From Actinomucor elegans (taxonomy: Eukaryota > Mucoromycota > Mucoromycetes > Mucorales > Mucoraceae): a stretch of DNA of 64,000 nt. A model generated the notes under the pieces. That model was not told the origin of the DNA. It did not search any database and saw only the letters and a list, made by a program, of their open reading frames with translations. Position numbers and translations under genes: made by a program. The DNA lies in NCBI GenBank assembly GCA_026027325.1, contig JAMSLZ010000005.1:1798001-1862000 (forward strand), in the 5' to 3' direction. This document shows, piece after piece, positions 12,301 to 23,299 of the stretch (position 1 is its first letter; each line of letters begins with the position of its first letter).

Positions 12301-12946
12301 GGCCATGGTAGGTGATGGTATCAATGACTCCCCTGCATTGGTTGCTGCTGATCTTGGTATTGCGCTTTGTAGTGGTACTGATATTGCTATGGAAGCTGCA
12401 GATGTTATTTTGATGCGCAATGATTTGACGGATGTAGTTGCTGCTTTGGATCTATCAAAGGCCATCTTTCATCGTATTCGTATGAATCTGTTGTGGGCTT
12501 GTATTTACAACTTGATCGGTATTCCGCTGGCTATGGGTATCTTTTTGCCTTGGGGTTATCGTCTCCATCCAATGATGGCTGGTATGGCTATGGCTGCTAG
12601 TTCAACAAGCGTGGTTTTGAGTAGTTTAACTCTTCGTTGGTCTTGGAAGCGTCCTGTGGTGGATACAATGGATCATGAAGGTGCTGCTCTTAATGATGCT
12701 TCTGTGCGATTGTCTTTATTGGTACATGAAATGAGAGCTGATAGTCCTGAAGAAGATATAGAAATGGCTTTGCAATTCGGAAACAATTCTCAAACTTCTC
12801 TTCATGATTCATACAACTTGGATAGTAGAAGAAGCGTAAAACCATCATTACTGGCATCTCTGGTTGATTATACCAAGGGCATCTTTACAAAGAATCGTAG
12901 TACAGCTGAGTATACAGTAGTAGCTGGACATGATGACGGTTTCTAG
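9359..12946 (+). CDS. CCC2: copper-transporting P1B-type ATPase (Ccc2/ATP7 type)
   Basis: One uninterrupted exon encodes 1195 residues. This is unusual here, where most genes have many introns. Four N-terminal heavy-metal-associated domains carry GMTCQSC, GMTCQSC, GMTCASC and GMTCASC. The core has a TGE actuator motif (VDESMVTGEV), the CPC membrane metal site (ACPCALGLATPTA), DKTGTLTCGK with the phosphorylated Asp, MVTGDN and MVGDGINDSP. Such pumps move Cu(I) from Atx1-like chaperones into the late Golgi for multicopper oxidases and iron uptake. Two oddities: the nucleotide-domain SEHPLG motif reads SEHLLG, and about 25 extra residues (RLPWWSRIRVSRQYLPL region) precede GDGIND. A Ser run (AGC repeats, 9828-9850) links HMA2 and HMA3. 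An upstream three-codon frame ATG-TAT-CAG-TGA (9348-9359) ends on the A of the start codon. Confidence 0.95.
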   Translation: MGNHIKTIRLPVQGMTCQSCVRAITNALLLHNGVENVDVSLENASATITYDPFILTCTDLKNGIEDCGFDVDITTVILSVLGMTCQSCVKAITNALTGITGIIDVQVNLEKEEATVIYDPSILGTPDIVESIEDCGFDVNMDDKAAPITKQRSSAISSSSSSSKQLIDDIDQVLKMEKQPYTEDTETTVQLEVRGMTCASCVTSIEKALKAQKGISYVSVALLAERATVTFDPLAIHSDKIAEIVCDAGFDAKVIQRKEDDLLQLQIYGMTCASCVAGIENGLSKLAGVLDVSVNLMTKKARIRFNCHITNSRTIVEEIESLGFNAIMTNTTKDAQLDSLSKVREIQEWKSAFIECLFFAVPVFFIAMILPMFSWSRYIIEIPIFIPGLYLMDITQLLLTMPVQFGVGKRFLRSAFVSILHGAPTMDVLVSISTLAAFFFSVLSMLNSVVTQSKIPPSVFFDTSTMLITFIVLGRYLENKAKGKSSSALSKLMNLAPSTALMVTVDENNVVLTEKKIPSELISEGDLLKLLPGDKVPADGEIYSGSTTVDESMVTGEVDAVAKNVGDTVIGGTVNGLGTFIMKATRVGADTALSQIVKLVEDAQVSKAPIQGFADQVAGYFVPTVVLLGLGTLLVWSVLMKTLGIEQLPASLQKEIANSGDGGWFFVCLKLCISVIIVACPCALGLATPTAVMVGTGVGAENGVLFKGGAVLENGQAVNKVVFDKTGTLTCGKLELVESGSWKNDEQHRLQLLTLAAIAESHSEHLLGRAVVATGKELTGLDVLDPLASIANFNSVTGFGIYCDVVFGNSLPESLSPSMVSTLEPLLNTSHTIVIGNKKWLEEHNGIGLTDEQEDIYKTQGSLGRTCVLVGVDGVSAGFISLSDVVKPEAKQVIATLHAMGIRTAMVTGDNELTARCIATELGITEVHAGVSPNGKTQIVKSMQEKVFVRQRLPWWSRIRVSRQYLPLHHDNTKTGTKTVVAMVGDGINDSPALVAADLGIALCSGTDIAMEAADVILMRNDLTDVVAALDLSKAIFHRIRMNLLWACIYNLIGIPLAMGIFLPWGYRLHPMMAGMAMAASSTSVVLSSLTLRWSWKRPVVDTMDHEGAALNDASVRLSLLVHEMRADSPEEDIEMALQFGNNSQTSLHDSYNLDSRRSVKPSLLASLVDYTKGIFTKNRSTAEYTVVAGHDDGF

Positions 12947-13260
12947 TCAACTTTTATATCTTATTGCATTATCATATCCCCATTCTAATTACTCTGTATA
13001 TAATCTCTTTCATAACAATAATAATAAACTATTTGAATTGCTTGTCTTTCTTGAAACAAATAGAAGACTTTTTTTTTTTATTAAGTGCATTACGTGTTGA
13101 AACTATGATACAAAGGAACATTAGATAACTTTTTTTTCTAGTAGATAAAAAGAAATATGAATTGGAAACAATCAAAAGATAGTATGGTGGTGTATATAAG
13201 GTGTTTTGGTGCTAGAAATATAGAACTGGATGTTGAACCCTGTTCTCATAATTTACCAAC
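12947..13260. other. convergent 3' gap
   Basis: AT-rich 3' flank shared by the copper ATPase (+) and adenosine kinase (-). AATAAT/AATAAA-like stretches near 13016-13030 could serve for polyadenylation. I see no gene. Confidence 0.4.
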
Positions 13261-14535
13261 TTAGAAAGAAGGGATGTTGGTTCTTTCAGCCATGGGAGGG
13301 TAAGTAGGACCAACACGCTTAATAACAATGTTGGCAAGGTAATGACCAGCCTGGACACAACGGGCAGCGTCATGAACACCCTGGGCATACAAACCCATGA
13401 AACCACCACAGAAACCATCACCAGCACCATTGGTATCAACGATTTCATCAGCTTGAATCTTGATGATGGGGTAAGAATGAGCTTCGTTACCGATAGCAGT
13501 GACAGTAGATTCAGCACCCTGAGTAATAACAACAAGACGAGGCTTGGAGTTGCTCTTCTCGAGTTGAGACAACTTCTTGGCAATTTCCTCAATGTTATCC
13601 GTGTTCCAGCCAGCTTGCTGAGAGTAGGTACGAGCCTCATCTTCGTTACCGAAGAGGATATCGGTGTTCTTGATAACAGAGTCAAGACGTTCCTTGAAGA
13701 ATTGAGACAAGAAAGGAGCACTCAAGTTGAGAGCAAAGGTCTTGTTGTTTTCAGCAGCGTGTTGAGAAACTAAAAGAGCAGATTGGTAACCACCATCGTG
13801 GGTGATGAAGAAACTACCCATATAAAAGTATTTGGCCTCTTCAACGAGCTTCCAGTTTTCGGGCTTCTGGAGGAAAGAAGATTGGAACTTTTCGGCGGCA
13901 GCCAAGTTGGCGACGAGAGAACTAGAACATAGGAACATGTTTAGTAAACAAGGAACACAAGTTTCGCTGGTAGTAGAAGCTAGTGTATAGTCATAACATA
14001 TAATTGGAGAGGGCAAGTATAGATATGATCAAAAGATCAATAATATGCGAGTTGTGTATATCGATAAGCCCTCACAATCAACGTATGTTATACTATTACA
14101 TCTTTCTTCTTCCATAGAAAAGATACGCTTTTTAAAAAAAAAAGGAAATGAAACTTACCGGTGATTACCAGTGATCAAGACAGCACAAGTACCAGTGGTA
14201 GCTTCCTTGGTGATTTCATAGTTGGTGTAAAGACCATCATCCTTAGCAGCAGCAGCCATGGTCTTACCAAATTCATCATCAGAGACACAACCCATGTAGG
14301 CAGTGGAGTTGGGAGGCAAAAAGAATTGAGCACCACGGGCAGTGTTTTGGGCGGCACCACCAGCAACGTAGACTACCTCGTACTTTTCAACAATTTCCTT
14401 GTACAAAGGCTCGTGAGAAGCATCAGCCAAGATAGCATCGTTAGCCTTGAGCTTATACTTGTCCATAAGTTCTTGAGAAGGCTTACATTGGATATCCAAC
14501 AAAGGATTTTCCATGGCGAGCAAAGTATAAGGCAT
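13261..14535 (-). CDS. ADO1: adenosine kinase
   Basis: Two exons (14535-14159 and 13921-13261) encode 345 residues, the normal length for adenosine kinase. It starts MPYTLLAMENPLLDIQ. The PfkB/ribokinase fold shows the N-terminal substrate-binding GGAAQNTARGAQ motif and TAYMGCVSDDEFG. The C-terminal signature is DTNGAGDGFCGG, with the catalytic Asp in NGAGD. The enzyme phosphorylates adenosine to AMP in the cytosol. This also clears adenosine made by S-adenosylhomocysteine hydrolysis, so it supports methylation. The single intron (237 nt) is long for this window. Codon choice is biased towards abundant codons, suggesting good expression. Confidence 0.95.
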
Positions 14536-15320
14536 ATTGAATAGGTGTTTCTAGGTGAAGGTTTGAAGGAGAAAGAGATTATCTGTTAGCAAATTTTTTT
14601 AACCTTTTTTAAAATGAATGGGGCTCCAAAATACGCGAAAAAAAACTTGCACGTTGGTGATTGGGCCACAGATAGTTTCCATCTCCATTTCATTTGCAGT
14701 GAAACGTACCTTCAAGGGCGTTATTAATGACCATGCGCTTCTTTTCTGGTTTGCGGTTCAATTTCTCATAATATTTTTGTATTACAAAAAGATGGATTTC
14801 ATTCTTAGCGAACAGATGTTTGTGTTTTATTATGAAAGATGTATACGGATCATAAGCTTACTCGAGTATAGGCGACCTTTTTATGGAATCAGCTCAAGGA
14901 AAAATTAGTAAATAGTACGGCTTGGATTGATTGGAGTGACTGCAGAGTCTATTCTCAATGCCATCTATCCGATCTAGGCGAGATCTGGGTAAAATCTGGG
15001 AGCATGTGACGCTTGATGCTGTTCGGCAGTACATGCAGAAGGTCATATAAACTGCTTTAAAGAGTTATACTTGATTCGACAACTATACATCTTTGTTAGC
15101 GTCATTTTTTCCCCCTCAAAATCTAGTCTTTTAGTGAAATATTACTGCCTTTTATTTATTAATGTACTGATACCAACCATTGTATCATAAAGGAAATTCG
15201 AAGGTTCATATTCGGCGATAGAAAATATGATTCTTTCAAATAATGATGGTCGTAAGGTAAGAAGTGCACAAAATATATAATGTTATAGAGCTTTTGGAGC
15301 TAAATTATAATTCCACACGC

Positions 15321-15392
15321 CAAAACAGCTCATTTTGAGTATACATTACTAAATTGATGTGCCATTCAATTGAGATTAACCGAGAGATCTAG
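15321..15392 (+). repeat. dispersed repeat, copy 2
   Basis: Both halves are present: CAAAACAGCTCATTTTGAGT, then GATGTGCCATTCAATTGAGA and TTAACCGAGAGATCTAG. Confidence 0.55.
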
Positions 15393-15498
15393 AAATAACT
15401 AGCTATTGTTTATATAATAAATACTCGAATGTTAGTTATATTCATTAACAATAAGGTATGACTATTGTGATTTAGCTAAATTAAGGCTCCAAACTATG

Positions 15499-15569
15499 GA
15501 ATTGCTCATTCTGGGCATCGCCTGCTTATCAGATGCGACATTTGATCAGGATTGGCCTAGAGATCTAGA
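15499..15569 (+). repeat. dispersed repeat, copy 3
   Basis: Contains ATTGCTCATTCTGGGCATCG and ATCAGATGCGACATTTGATC, then AGGATTGGCCTAGAGATCTA. Similarity to copy 4 extends beyond the core: GCTCTGGTAAATGCAGTG near 15650 matches GGTTCTAGTAAATGTAGC near 31590. Confidence 0.6.
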
Positions 15570-16784
15570 TAATTAAATCCAGATCATATGAAATGACTTT
15601 TGCTAGCTATTCACTAAAACGTTATATATAGTAGCCTTAGTCAAATGAGGGCTCTGGTAAATGCAGTGTTTTATTCCTGAGTAGATATTATAATAAATGT
15701 TAAATAAAAATTTTTATAGGGAACTTCAGGTTCCAAAAATTTAGTGATTAGGGGATGATCACATTAGGTTGCTGATTTTTGTATAAAAGATCGAAAGAAA
15801 TGTATCTATTCGTGGTTTTATGCTTATTATTTGATTGTTATGCTAAAAAGAAGAACGAAAAAGGTTACACATAAGGATAAACGATAAAATTTACTTGAGG
15901 AAAGGAGTGTAGTCAAAGCAAACATGCGTTAAAGCATATACATAGTGTACTTTCTGACTCATGTACTAAATATTTAGAGCATAATTTCACTGTAAACACT
16001 ACAAATTATATAGTGTAGTTACGACTGAATGCTGCTGTATTTTGGGATGTTTCAGAGAAGTGATTACACCATATTACAATCAGAGTATATCCTACGCAAC
16101 AGACAACCGGAGACACATCCATCAAAGACAGAAATGCTGGGTAATTAATGTGAAAGACAGTACATTAAACTGCATCTATAGGTAGTTCAAGTTGAAGAAG
16201 GATATCTAAGCATCTTCGCAAACCAATCATTTGATAGTAAATGGAATTACTTGAGAAAAGCTGAGATATTCAAATAGCCAAGTACAGAAAAATCCTAAAT
16301 GCAAGGCCTCCAAGCCAAAACTTGGCAGATCGTTACTCTTATTTATACAATATGAATATAATGTTTTGAATTGTGGACTATTAATAGCTTATATCCACTA
16401 AATTTTTCAGCTCAAGCAACGCCAGTCTAGTGAATATAGCGTTGGGAGATGTATATGATAAGAAGAGAGAATATTAAAAGAAATATAACATAGTAAGAGA
16501 AGACAAATCTTCGATTTTGTTGGTTTATATCAGCTTACATATAAACAGCTTGAAAATATGCGTCATGCATTGCACTTTTGCCAGCCATATGGTTACCATA
16601 TCCGGAGAGTTTAACAGGCAAGTATCACCTTGGTGCCTTATAGCTCAACAGAAATCCATGTTTAGCAAACAAACTGATATAGATCGATATAAAAATGCTA
16701 TATAATCTAATATATAACATGTATAATCCTTTATACAAAAGTTGTTCCAAGTTTCGTATTAACAAAAAGGTGGTTTATTATTAT

Positions 16785-17769
16785 TTACTTAAAGACATGT
16801 TTATCACTAGCCTCTGTCTCTCTACTTTCTTCAGCCATTTTGATTCTTGCTTCACGTTCGCTCATGTTCTTTTGTCTAATGCTGTATTTTTGGAGCTTGT
16901 CCTTACGAAGAGAAGAACGAACAAAGTTGGGATGAACGAATTCTGGGTTTTCAAAGACTGTAGGTCCACCGAAAGAACCTTCAAAGATACGGATAGGAGT
17001 AAGACAGAAACGAGGACCAATTTCAACTAATGAAATATCTTCTTTATCCAAAGGATCGAATCCAGGTGTGTTTTGAGCGTTCTTTTCGACAATCTAATTC
17101 AGAAAGTGTCAGATTCATGACTTTACAGTAAAATAACATTTCATACCTGATAATTTCTAAACCAAACACGATTATCGACAATAGAGAAAGACAAGACGTG
17201 ATCAACAAAAGGCTTTGAACGTCTAGAGCCCTTGGGCACATTGAACACCTGTCCCAGTAATTCCTTCAAAAGTCCCCAATGAGGTGCGGAGTCAAATGTC
17301 TTGTCGAATGACAAGATATGTCTAGAGCCCTTCAAACAATTACCAGTCATCTTTAATTCATCCATAGTATGTAAGTTTTGAAGGTGGAATTTAACAGAAG
17401 GGCCATTGGGGGTTTTGGCCATCCAAACATACAAATCTTGCTTCTTTCTAACTTCGAAAAAGACTGCATTGTTACAGTTGTTGAGATCGGCCAACTCGTT
17501 CAAAATGTAAAGGTTATTCTTTGTGTCGAGTTTGGCGTCTTTCTTTGAGTGAGGCATCAAGGCTTCGAGATCAGTGAGCAAATGACGGTAGCTAAGAACT
17601 ATTCTTTTAGATCTAAATCACGAAAAAAAAACACTAAACAAACGTACCGGAAAGTGACACCACGAGAAGACAACATCATGACTCTTTGCTTGTTAATTCT
17701 TTTGTCTTTGGCTTTACGATCATTAGACTTGGTCTTGACTAGCTCGGCAGCTTTGTATAAGGTAGACAT
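16785..17769 (-). CDS. BRX1: Brx1 ribosome biogenesis protein (Brix domain)
   Basis: Three exons (17769-17648, 17591-17147, 17093-16785) give 291 residues, the same length as yeast Brx1. The start MSTLYKAAELVKTKSNDR is followed by a basic stretch. The Brix domain contains FFEVRKKQDLYVWMAKTPNG, VKFHLQNLHTMDELKMTGNC, GSRHILSFDKTFDSAPHWGL and SKPFVDHVLSFSIVDNRVWF. The domain continues into VEIGPRFCLTPIRIFEGSFG. Brx1 binds 27S pre-rRNA in the nucleolus with Ebp2 and is needed for 60S subunit assembly. The C-terminal tail is basic. Residues around HTMDEL and LKGSR, which are hallmarks of Brx1 against other Brix paralogues, make the assignment firm. Confidence 0.95.
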
Positions 17770-18856
17770 TATGATTTAATACGAATAGATTGATGAGTTA
17801 TAAAACAAGTAAAGCAAAAAAATGATAAAAAGGTAATTTTCTCGAGAAAAACAAGCCACAAAAACCAGTCCCTGGGTAGCAGTCCGAGAAGCTGAAATTG
17901 AGGTATTACATAATAAAATTTCAAATTGTGATCTGCTCGTTCGATACTAAAATTGAAAGAGCATTGTTAGACACTTATCCTCTCTGTATTATTTCTAGTG
18001 GCGCTGTAGCATTGAAGCAGTAACCCTCCGTTGGATCATCACGGACATTCCTCTAGTATTCTTCTTTGCATACGAAAATACTAATTTGATTGGTTGACTG
18101 GGATTGTGTACTTCTGTCTTCCATATAACGACCCGACAAGGAAATTTTGAATCATAATTTTGAATCATAAAATTGTATCTGGCTCTGCAGCCAACTGAAA
18201 TACGCGCGAAAACCTCAGTAAACATATACAATAAATCATGCAATTTCTAATGAGCTTTTTTTTCTTAGTTGTGAATTAAAGTGACGGGGGGAACAAGTCG
18301 CTATGCAGTAAACTTTTCTTTTAAATATTGTATAAAAGCCTTGTATCATTTGAAAGAGCGTTAAATTCTCTAGAATTTTGACTAGTTAAAGGATGCGTTT
18401 ATTCGAGATGATCGACTTGCACGTTGTAGTTTATGTTTTATTTGATGCAAATATTCAATTTCTGTGCCTCGATTTATATATATAATAAATCAGAACTTGG
18501 GAGACTGGTGTGGAGTGCTATTTAACGTAAGCGATCTTGGTCACACATTACATTTGATAGATAAACCATGTTCAAAACGAGTTGCAGCATCTATTAAAAC
18601 CCAAGGTCGATTCCAATGTAAATTAATTTGGCCTATTGATGTTAGTTTTAAAAAAGCATATCATCAATAACTTGACAGAAATATTTTCGCAATAAGCAAA
18701 TTGTATTTTTTGAGAGGAGCTGAAAATATTAAGATGTTTAAAATTTTTTGATTATAATTTATTTAATAAGAATCTATATAAATCAAGGGGGGGGGGGGGA
18801 ATCGGTTTACTACAAACCAAATGGTTTGCTATTATGTTATCTATTTATTACTTTAA
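17770..18856. other. intergenic, with G13 tract
   Basis: Upstream region of BRX1 and 3' flank of the apyrase gene. It holds a 13-base G run (18787-18799), which is striking in such AT-rich DNA. I see no gene or repeat copy. Confidence 0.4.
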
Positions 18857-21395
18857 TTATTCTGTTTCTTCTTTTCGTTTCCTTCGTTCATCCAGACTTC
18901 CTCTCGGACTTCCACGCGGACTGGCTAGTCGACTGGTAGTAGTTTGTAGCCAAGCAGCGGCTGGATTATCTGGCGGTAGTGGACCATCACTCAAGGCATA
19001 CTCTTCTTCATCAGACTGTTCATGAATCACAAATCCAACTCTAGACCTTGAACGCGGCACATTGGCTTCAGTTGCTAAGGGAGATGAAGAACGCTCTATT
19101 CCGCTGTTCATGCCATTCAAATTTGGCGAACTTCCTGTACGAGCTGTCAGATTAGAGGAGCTACCATTTCGATTAGCAAGGCCTAGTGCTGAGGATGTCC
19201 TAAAAGGTAAAACACTTGACCCTTCTACTACATCCGCCATCTGGAACATGTTGATATGGCTATCTCCACTGTATCGCTTTTTGTTCCAATATTGCTTTGA
19301 TACCACACTGGGTGACTTATTAGGCACACCAAGAACGCGATCATTGCCCATATTAATGATTACATTGTTGCTATTGTCGATCCCACTGTTCAGCGTATTA
19401 CTATCGTCGAATGTCTCCAAATCCACAGGTATACTAGTATTTACACTAGTATATTGCTGATTATTTCGATCTCGCAATATTCTCGAAGCCCAATGCCGCA
19501 TAGTAACTGTTGACTTGGACACCGAGTGAGCAACTGAACTTAAATAGGTCAATGGGTTGATAAATCGCCATGATGATCCACCTCCAGTAACTGTATTTTC
19601 GTTGCCAATGATACCAAGACCACCACTTGACATGGCGTAATTTCGTCTCTTGCGTATACTTTTAAACATGATCCATAACAGGAAAGCGCACGCTAGCATA
19701 AAAAGTGTAATACCAAGCGCAGTGGAGTTGGATGTATTGCGTACATCATCTAGGAAGCTTGTCGTCTCTTCATGATGTGTGCCTGTTGGATTTTTTGATA
19801 CACCATCAGCAATTTCATGGGGACCTTCATCATCTGTACTGTGGCCCAGGAATCCGTCTTCATGATCCACTAATGGAATCTTACTTGCTACATGTAGTAA
19901 CATGGCACCCAAAGTCCAAGAAACTTGAATATCATTAATTGTATCAATACTTTGAAAAGGTGGGTTCCAGTTTTTAGATCCAACACTTTCAATCGTTTGT
20001 TCCAAAAGCTCCTGATCCTCAGTCAAGTTGTGATGTCCACTGGGGTTTTCGATTCGAGGTATTTCAATACCTTCGTGCAGTACATTGACGATCCAAGCAG
20101 ATTTGAAGCACTGCATTTGATACCGATGGATTTCTGCAGCGCTCAAATCTTTATTTTCTTTCAATACCATAGCCCAATCTTTACCACAATAATCAGTAGC
20201 CTTTTTCTCATACTCAGTGAAATCATATACGCCGCCTAAACCCAAGATATCATGTGAAGAATACCAATATTCAGATATACCAACAAACTTGTTCACAGAC
20301 CAATCGATGTTGGGTGTATGTACACCATTAAACAAGCAGGGTTTGGTTGGACATTCTGCATTTTTGTTTAATAGAGGTACTGTATATTCGATGCACTTGT
20401 TGAAATCACCTGTGCCCCGCAGTGAAAGGGCTACACTGGTAGAGGATGCATCAGTTATATTTAAATTGAGAGGAAGGCAAGGATCTTCCATATGTAATAA
20501 GTGATGCTCATCCAGCAAGTTCTTCCCGTTAGACTCGGCAAACAACCTTCTCACGCGATCTTCCAAGTAACGTCTACGGGCTTCATTACTTCCATAACCA
20601 AGAAAGGTGGTGACAAACACATCGTAATCAACTGTTCTTCCATCTAATGTATGAAGCGTAATACGTGTCAAATCGTGCAGATGTTCTTCTTTCTGATGAT
20701 GCTCAGGTTCAAAGGCGATCTGAGCAGAAGCACCTCCCATATCCAAAAACCCAAACGTATGATGCTGTTCCACTGCTTCATCTTGCTTTTTCTCGGTATA
20801 AGCTTTGATACTATTGTCAAAGCCGCCCATCAGGTAATTGACTGCAACCCAGCCATAAACACCTTCCAATTCACCAGGAATGATTCTTACATGACTATCA
20901 CAATCACTGATGAAAAATGAGGTATGTTTGCGTATGTAGTTACATGTTGTGCTTAGTAGCTCTGTTTGTTGGTTTTCGGGCAATAGTCGCATGCCTGCTG
21001 TTGCCATCAGAAAGATGGGTGTTGAAGCATGGCTATCTTCAGGTACAACCTCTTTGGAAAAATCGAGCAGCATATCAAGGTGTTCTCCAATTTCAGTTGG
21101 CTTCGTTCCAAACGTCGAAATACCTAAGCCATAAAGGTGAGCACTATTGAAATTATTAGCTCGCTTTGCTATTACCTGGTTCTTCTCTACTTGTCCATTT
21201 CAAACCGTCTTGATCGCCTCTTTCGACAATAGGTATCCTGCCCTTTAATTCTTCAACAGTGAATGAATCTTTTGCAAATTCGTGATCTTTCCAAGAATAC
21301 ACATAAACTCTGGAACCAGATGAGCCAGCATCTATAATAACACCATATTTTCTATTTTGTTTCCATTCTTCTAATGGGATTCGACTCAAGGACAT
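18857..21395 (-). CDS. YND1: Golgi apyrase, GDA1/CD39 family (Ynd1 type)
   Basis: Two exons (21395-21176, 21123-18857) encode 828 residues. Apyrase conserved regions are in order: IIDAGSSGSRVYVYSW, FLMATAGMRLLPENQ, GELEGVYGWVAVNYLMGGF, FGFLDMGGASAQIAFEPEH and, further on, a conserved Trp-rich segment around VGISEYWYSSHDILGLGG. There is no N-terminal signal peptide. A single membrane helix (GITLFMLACAFLLWIMFKSI) near residue 560 is followed by a long cytosolic Ser-rich tail. This is the Ynd1 layout, unlike Gda1 with its N-terminal anchor. The enzyme hydrolyses luminal NDP/NTP left after glycosyl transfer, so sugar nucleotides can be exchanged for NMP. It is relevant to glycosylation and wall polymer synthesis. 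The first apyrase region sits very close to the N-terminus (residues 18-30). Confidence 0.92.
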
Positions 21396-23290
21396 GATTA
21401 TTATCTATATATGTTGACCCTGTTTTTAATAAACCTTTGAGTAACCTTCAGGTGCATATAAATTCTAGATACACTTTCTGTTACCTTCTTTTAAAAAAAG
21501 ATTTTGATAAGAAAGTTGCTTCAAGAAAGATCGAGAAAAAAAGGGACTTTTAAATGAATGTAATGAAGCAAATTGAAAGAGATGAGTGCAGAAGAATAAG
21601 GAAAATATTGAAGCCCATTACATCCTGTTAGATTTGAAGCCCAGTTAATTGATTCTTCTGAGGCTGTTTGTTTGTACTCTTTGCTTCTTGATTGTGCCAT
21701 TTTGACTTGCGCTTGTACAACCATCACATAACAGTACTCTCTTCTTGAATAGAGTCAGTCAGCGTACAAGACTATCATCGTTTGACAGTAATAATGCTTT
21801 TTATAATGAGCAGAAGCTCCTTATGCATGCTGCAAAGAGGAGTTATACTTTATGTCTTGGCAGTTGCTATGGTATTTTCAGAAACGCTTACCCGTACCAT
21901 ATATCATCCATAAAGCAGTAAAAGATACTACTGAATGTGTTTATCCAGAATACAGAAGCGTCAGGCTTAGTAGGCTTTATAATGATATATATTTGGATTA
22001 TTGCTATTTACTAAGTATATATACAATTTTATGCACTTGTTTGCATGATTAGAGCCTTGCTAACTATCTCCATGGCTCATATAAGCTGGTTTATACTAGT
22101 TTATTCTTGTTTTATTTGTTTAACGTTGAACTATGTCGACCTGCACGATGCTTTGAAGGAGAAATATACTTCATTGGTTGTCGGCAATACAAATTATGCC
22201 AGTAGTAGTAAGTAACAGTAGTAAGTAGTAGTCAGTAGTAGTAGTAATAGTAGTAATAATAATAAAAAGGGGAATTTGTTCACATTTAGTTTACATTTTG
22301 GAGCGTGATACTCCAAGAAACCATTGAGTTACGCTTCAAGAGAATTGCGCGTTTGTTGATGAATCAGGTTTCCATTCACAAATGATAAAAAGCCGTGCAA
22401 CTAAGATTGGTGATTTTACAAAGGTGAAAGTGCACACATAAAAGAGCGTAAACATTAGCATTGCTGGCTGTATCTTTCAGCACATTTCCCAAAGCACTTC
22501 TGAGTCTAACGATATGACCGGATCGACTGCAAGGAAATAGTTATTTCTTTTTTGTAATCTCATTTGCCTATAAACCTCAAAAATTAACAAAAGAACAATG
22601 AGTGTCGCTCAAGCGCAAATAAGAACCGCAGAGCCAACGGTATATAGATCTCCACTCAAAGTGATCAAGTTCAATCACCTTCTCGAGTGTTTTTTTTGTG
22701 GTGTCATTAATTTTATTGTTGGATATTGATGGTAACCAAAAAAAAACAAGGTTGTCTCCTCTGTAGTGAGATGGAAGACATTTCATTGCCTCTTCCGTTG
22801 TCCTAAGTTTATTTTCTGGACTCTGTCATTCGCGATTTCCATTGGTCTGGAACTCCAGCTAAATTCATCTACACTGCTTGTACAGCACTTGACTTCTGTC
22901 CCGTCTGCCAACTAGACTCGTATCACCAAACTCGAGTCTCATAATTATTGGCGCGCACATCAGAACTTCGAATCCTTTCATCCCCATTCCGTTTATAATA
23001 ATGCTCCCTGGCATGTATATCGACTAACAAAAGACACTGTATCGTCCTTTCTCTCTTCTCTTCATTTAGAAACAATTGTGCTCCGAAAAGAATAATGCCT
23101 TCCTATTTTGTTTCCTTTTTATTTATTTATTGCTTCCTGTAGACTAACAGGATCTTAGTCAAAAGGCGGGCGCAGGTTGAAAAAACTAATCAAACAATTG
23201 TTGAGTACCACACTTAAAAAATTCATATAAAAAGTATAAAATAATCTATTTTATAAACAGTATTCCTTGAATTCAATGGTAATTTCACAG
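21396..23290. other. intergenic gap with AGT microsatellite
   Basis: Upstream of the apyrase gene. An impure AGT/AAT triplet microsatellite occupies about 22199-22265. A 67-codon minus-strand frame from an ATG at about 21724 (MAQSRSKEYKQTASEESINW inside) has a coding-like N-terminal half, but its tail is not convincing. I could not support it as a gene. Confidence 0.4.
22199..22265. repeat. (AGT)n/(AAT)n microsatellite
   Basis: Imperfect tandem AGTAGTAGT and AATAATAAT units interrupted by AAGTAAC and CAGT. Confidence 0.7.
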
Positions 23291-23299
23291 CTTTATTTA

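Larger units (their letters stand above)
14536..16784. other. gene-poor gap with dispersed repeats
   Basis: About 2.2 kb of AT-rich sequence without a supportable gene. The first few hundred bases are the adenosine kinase promoter side. Two clear copies of the dispersed repeat lie at 15321-15392 and 15499-15569. The region from about 15640 to 15690 also matches the flank of the copy at 31.4 kb. A weaker match (CAATGCC...GATCTAGGCGAGATCT) lies near 14957-14990. Confidence 0.5.

Noticed and set aside
13212..13721. Alternative minus-strand frame overlapping adenosine kinase
   Set aside because: Leu/Ser/Arg-rich low complexity, and it overlaps the conserved kinase frame.
21521..21727. Short minus-strand frame MAQSRSKEYKQTASEESINW upstream of the apyrase gene
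   Set aside because: The first half looks coding, but the second half is AT-rich and hydrophobic without pattern; evidence was not enough for a gene call.
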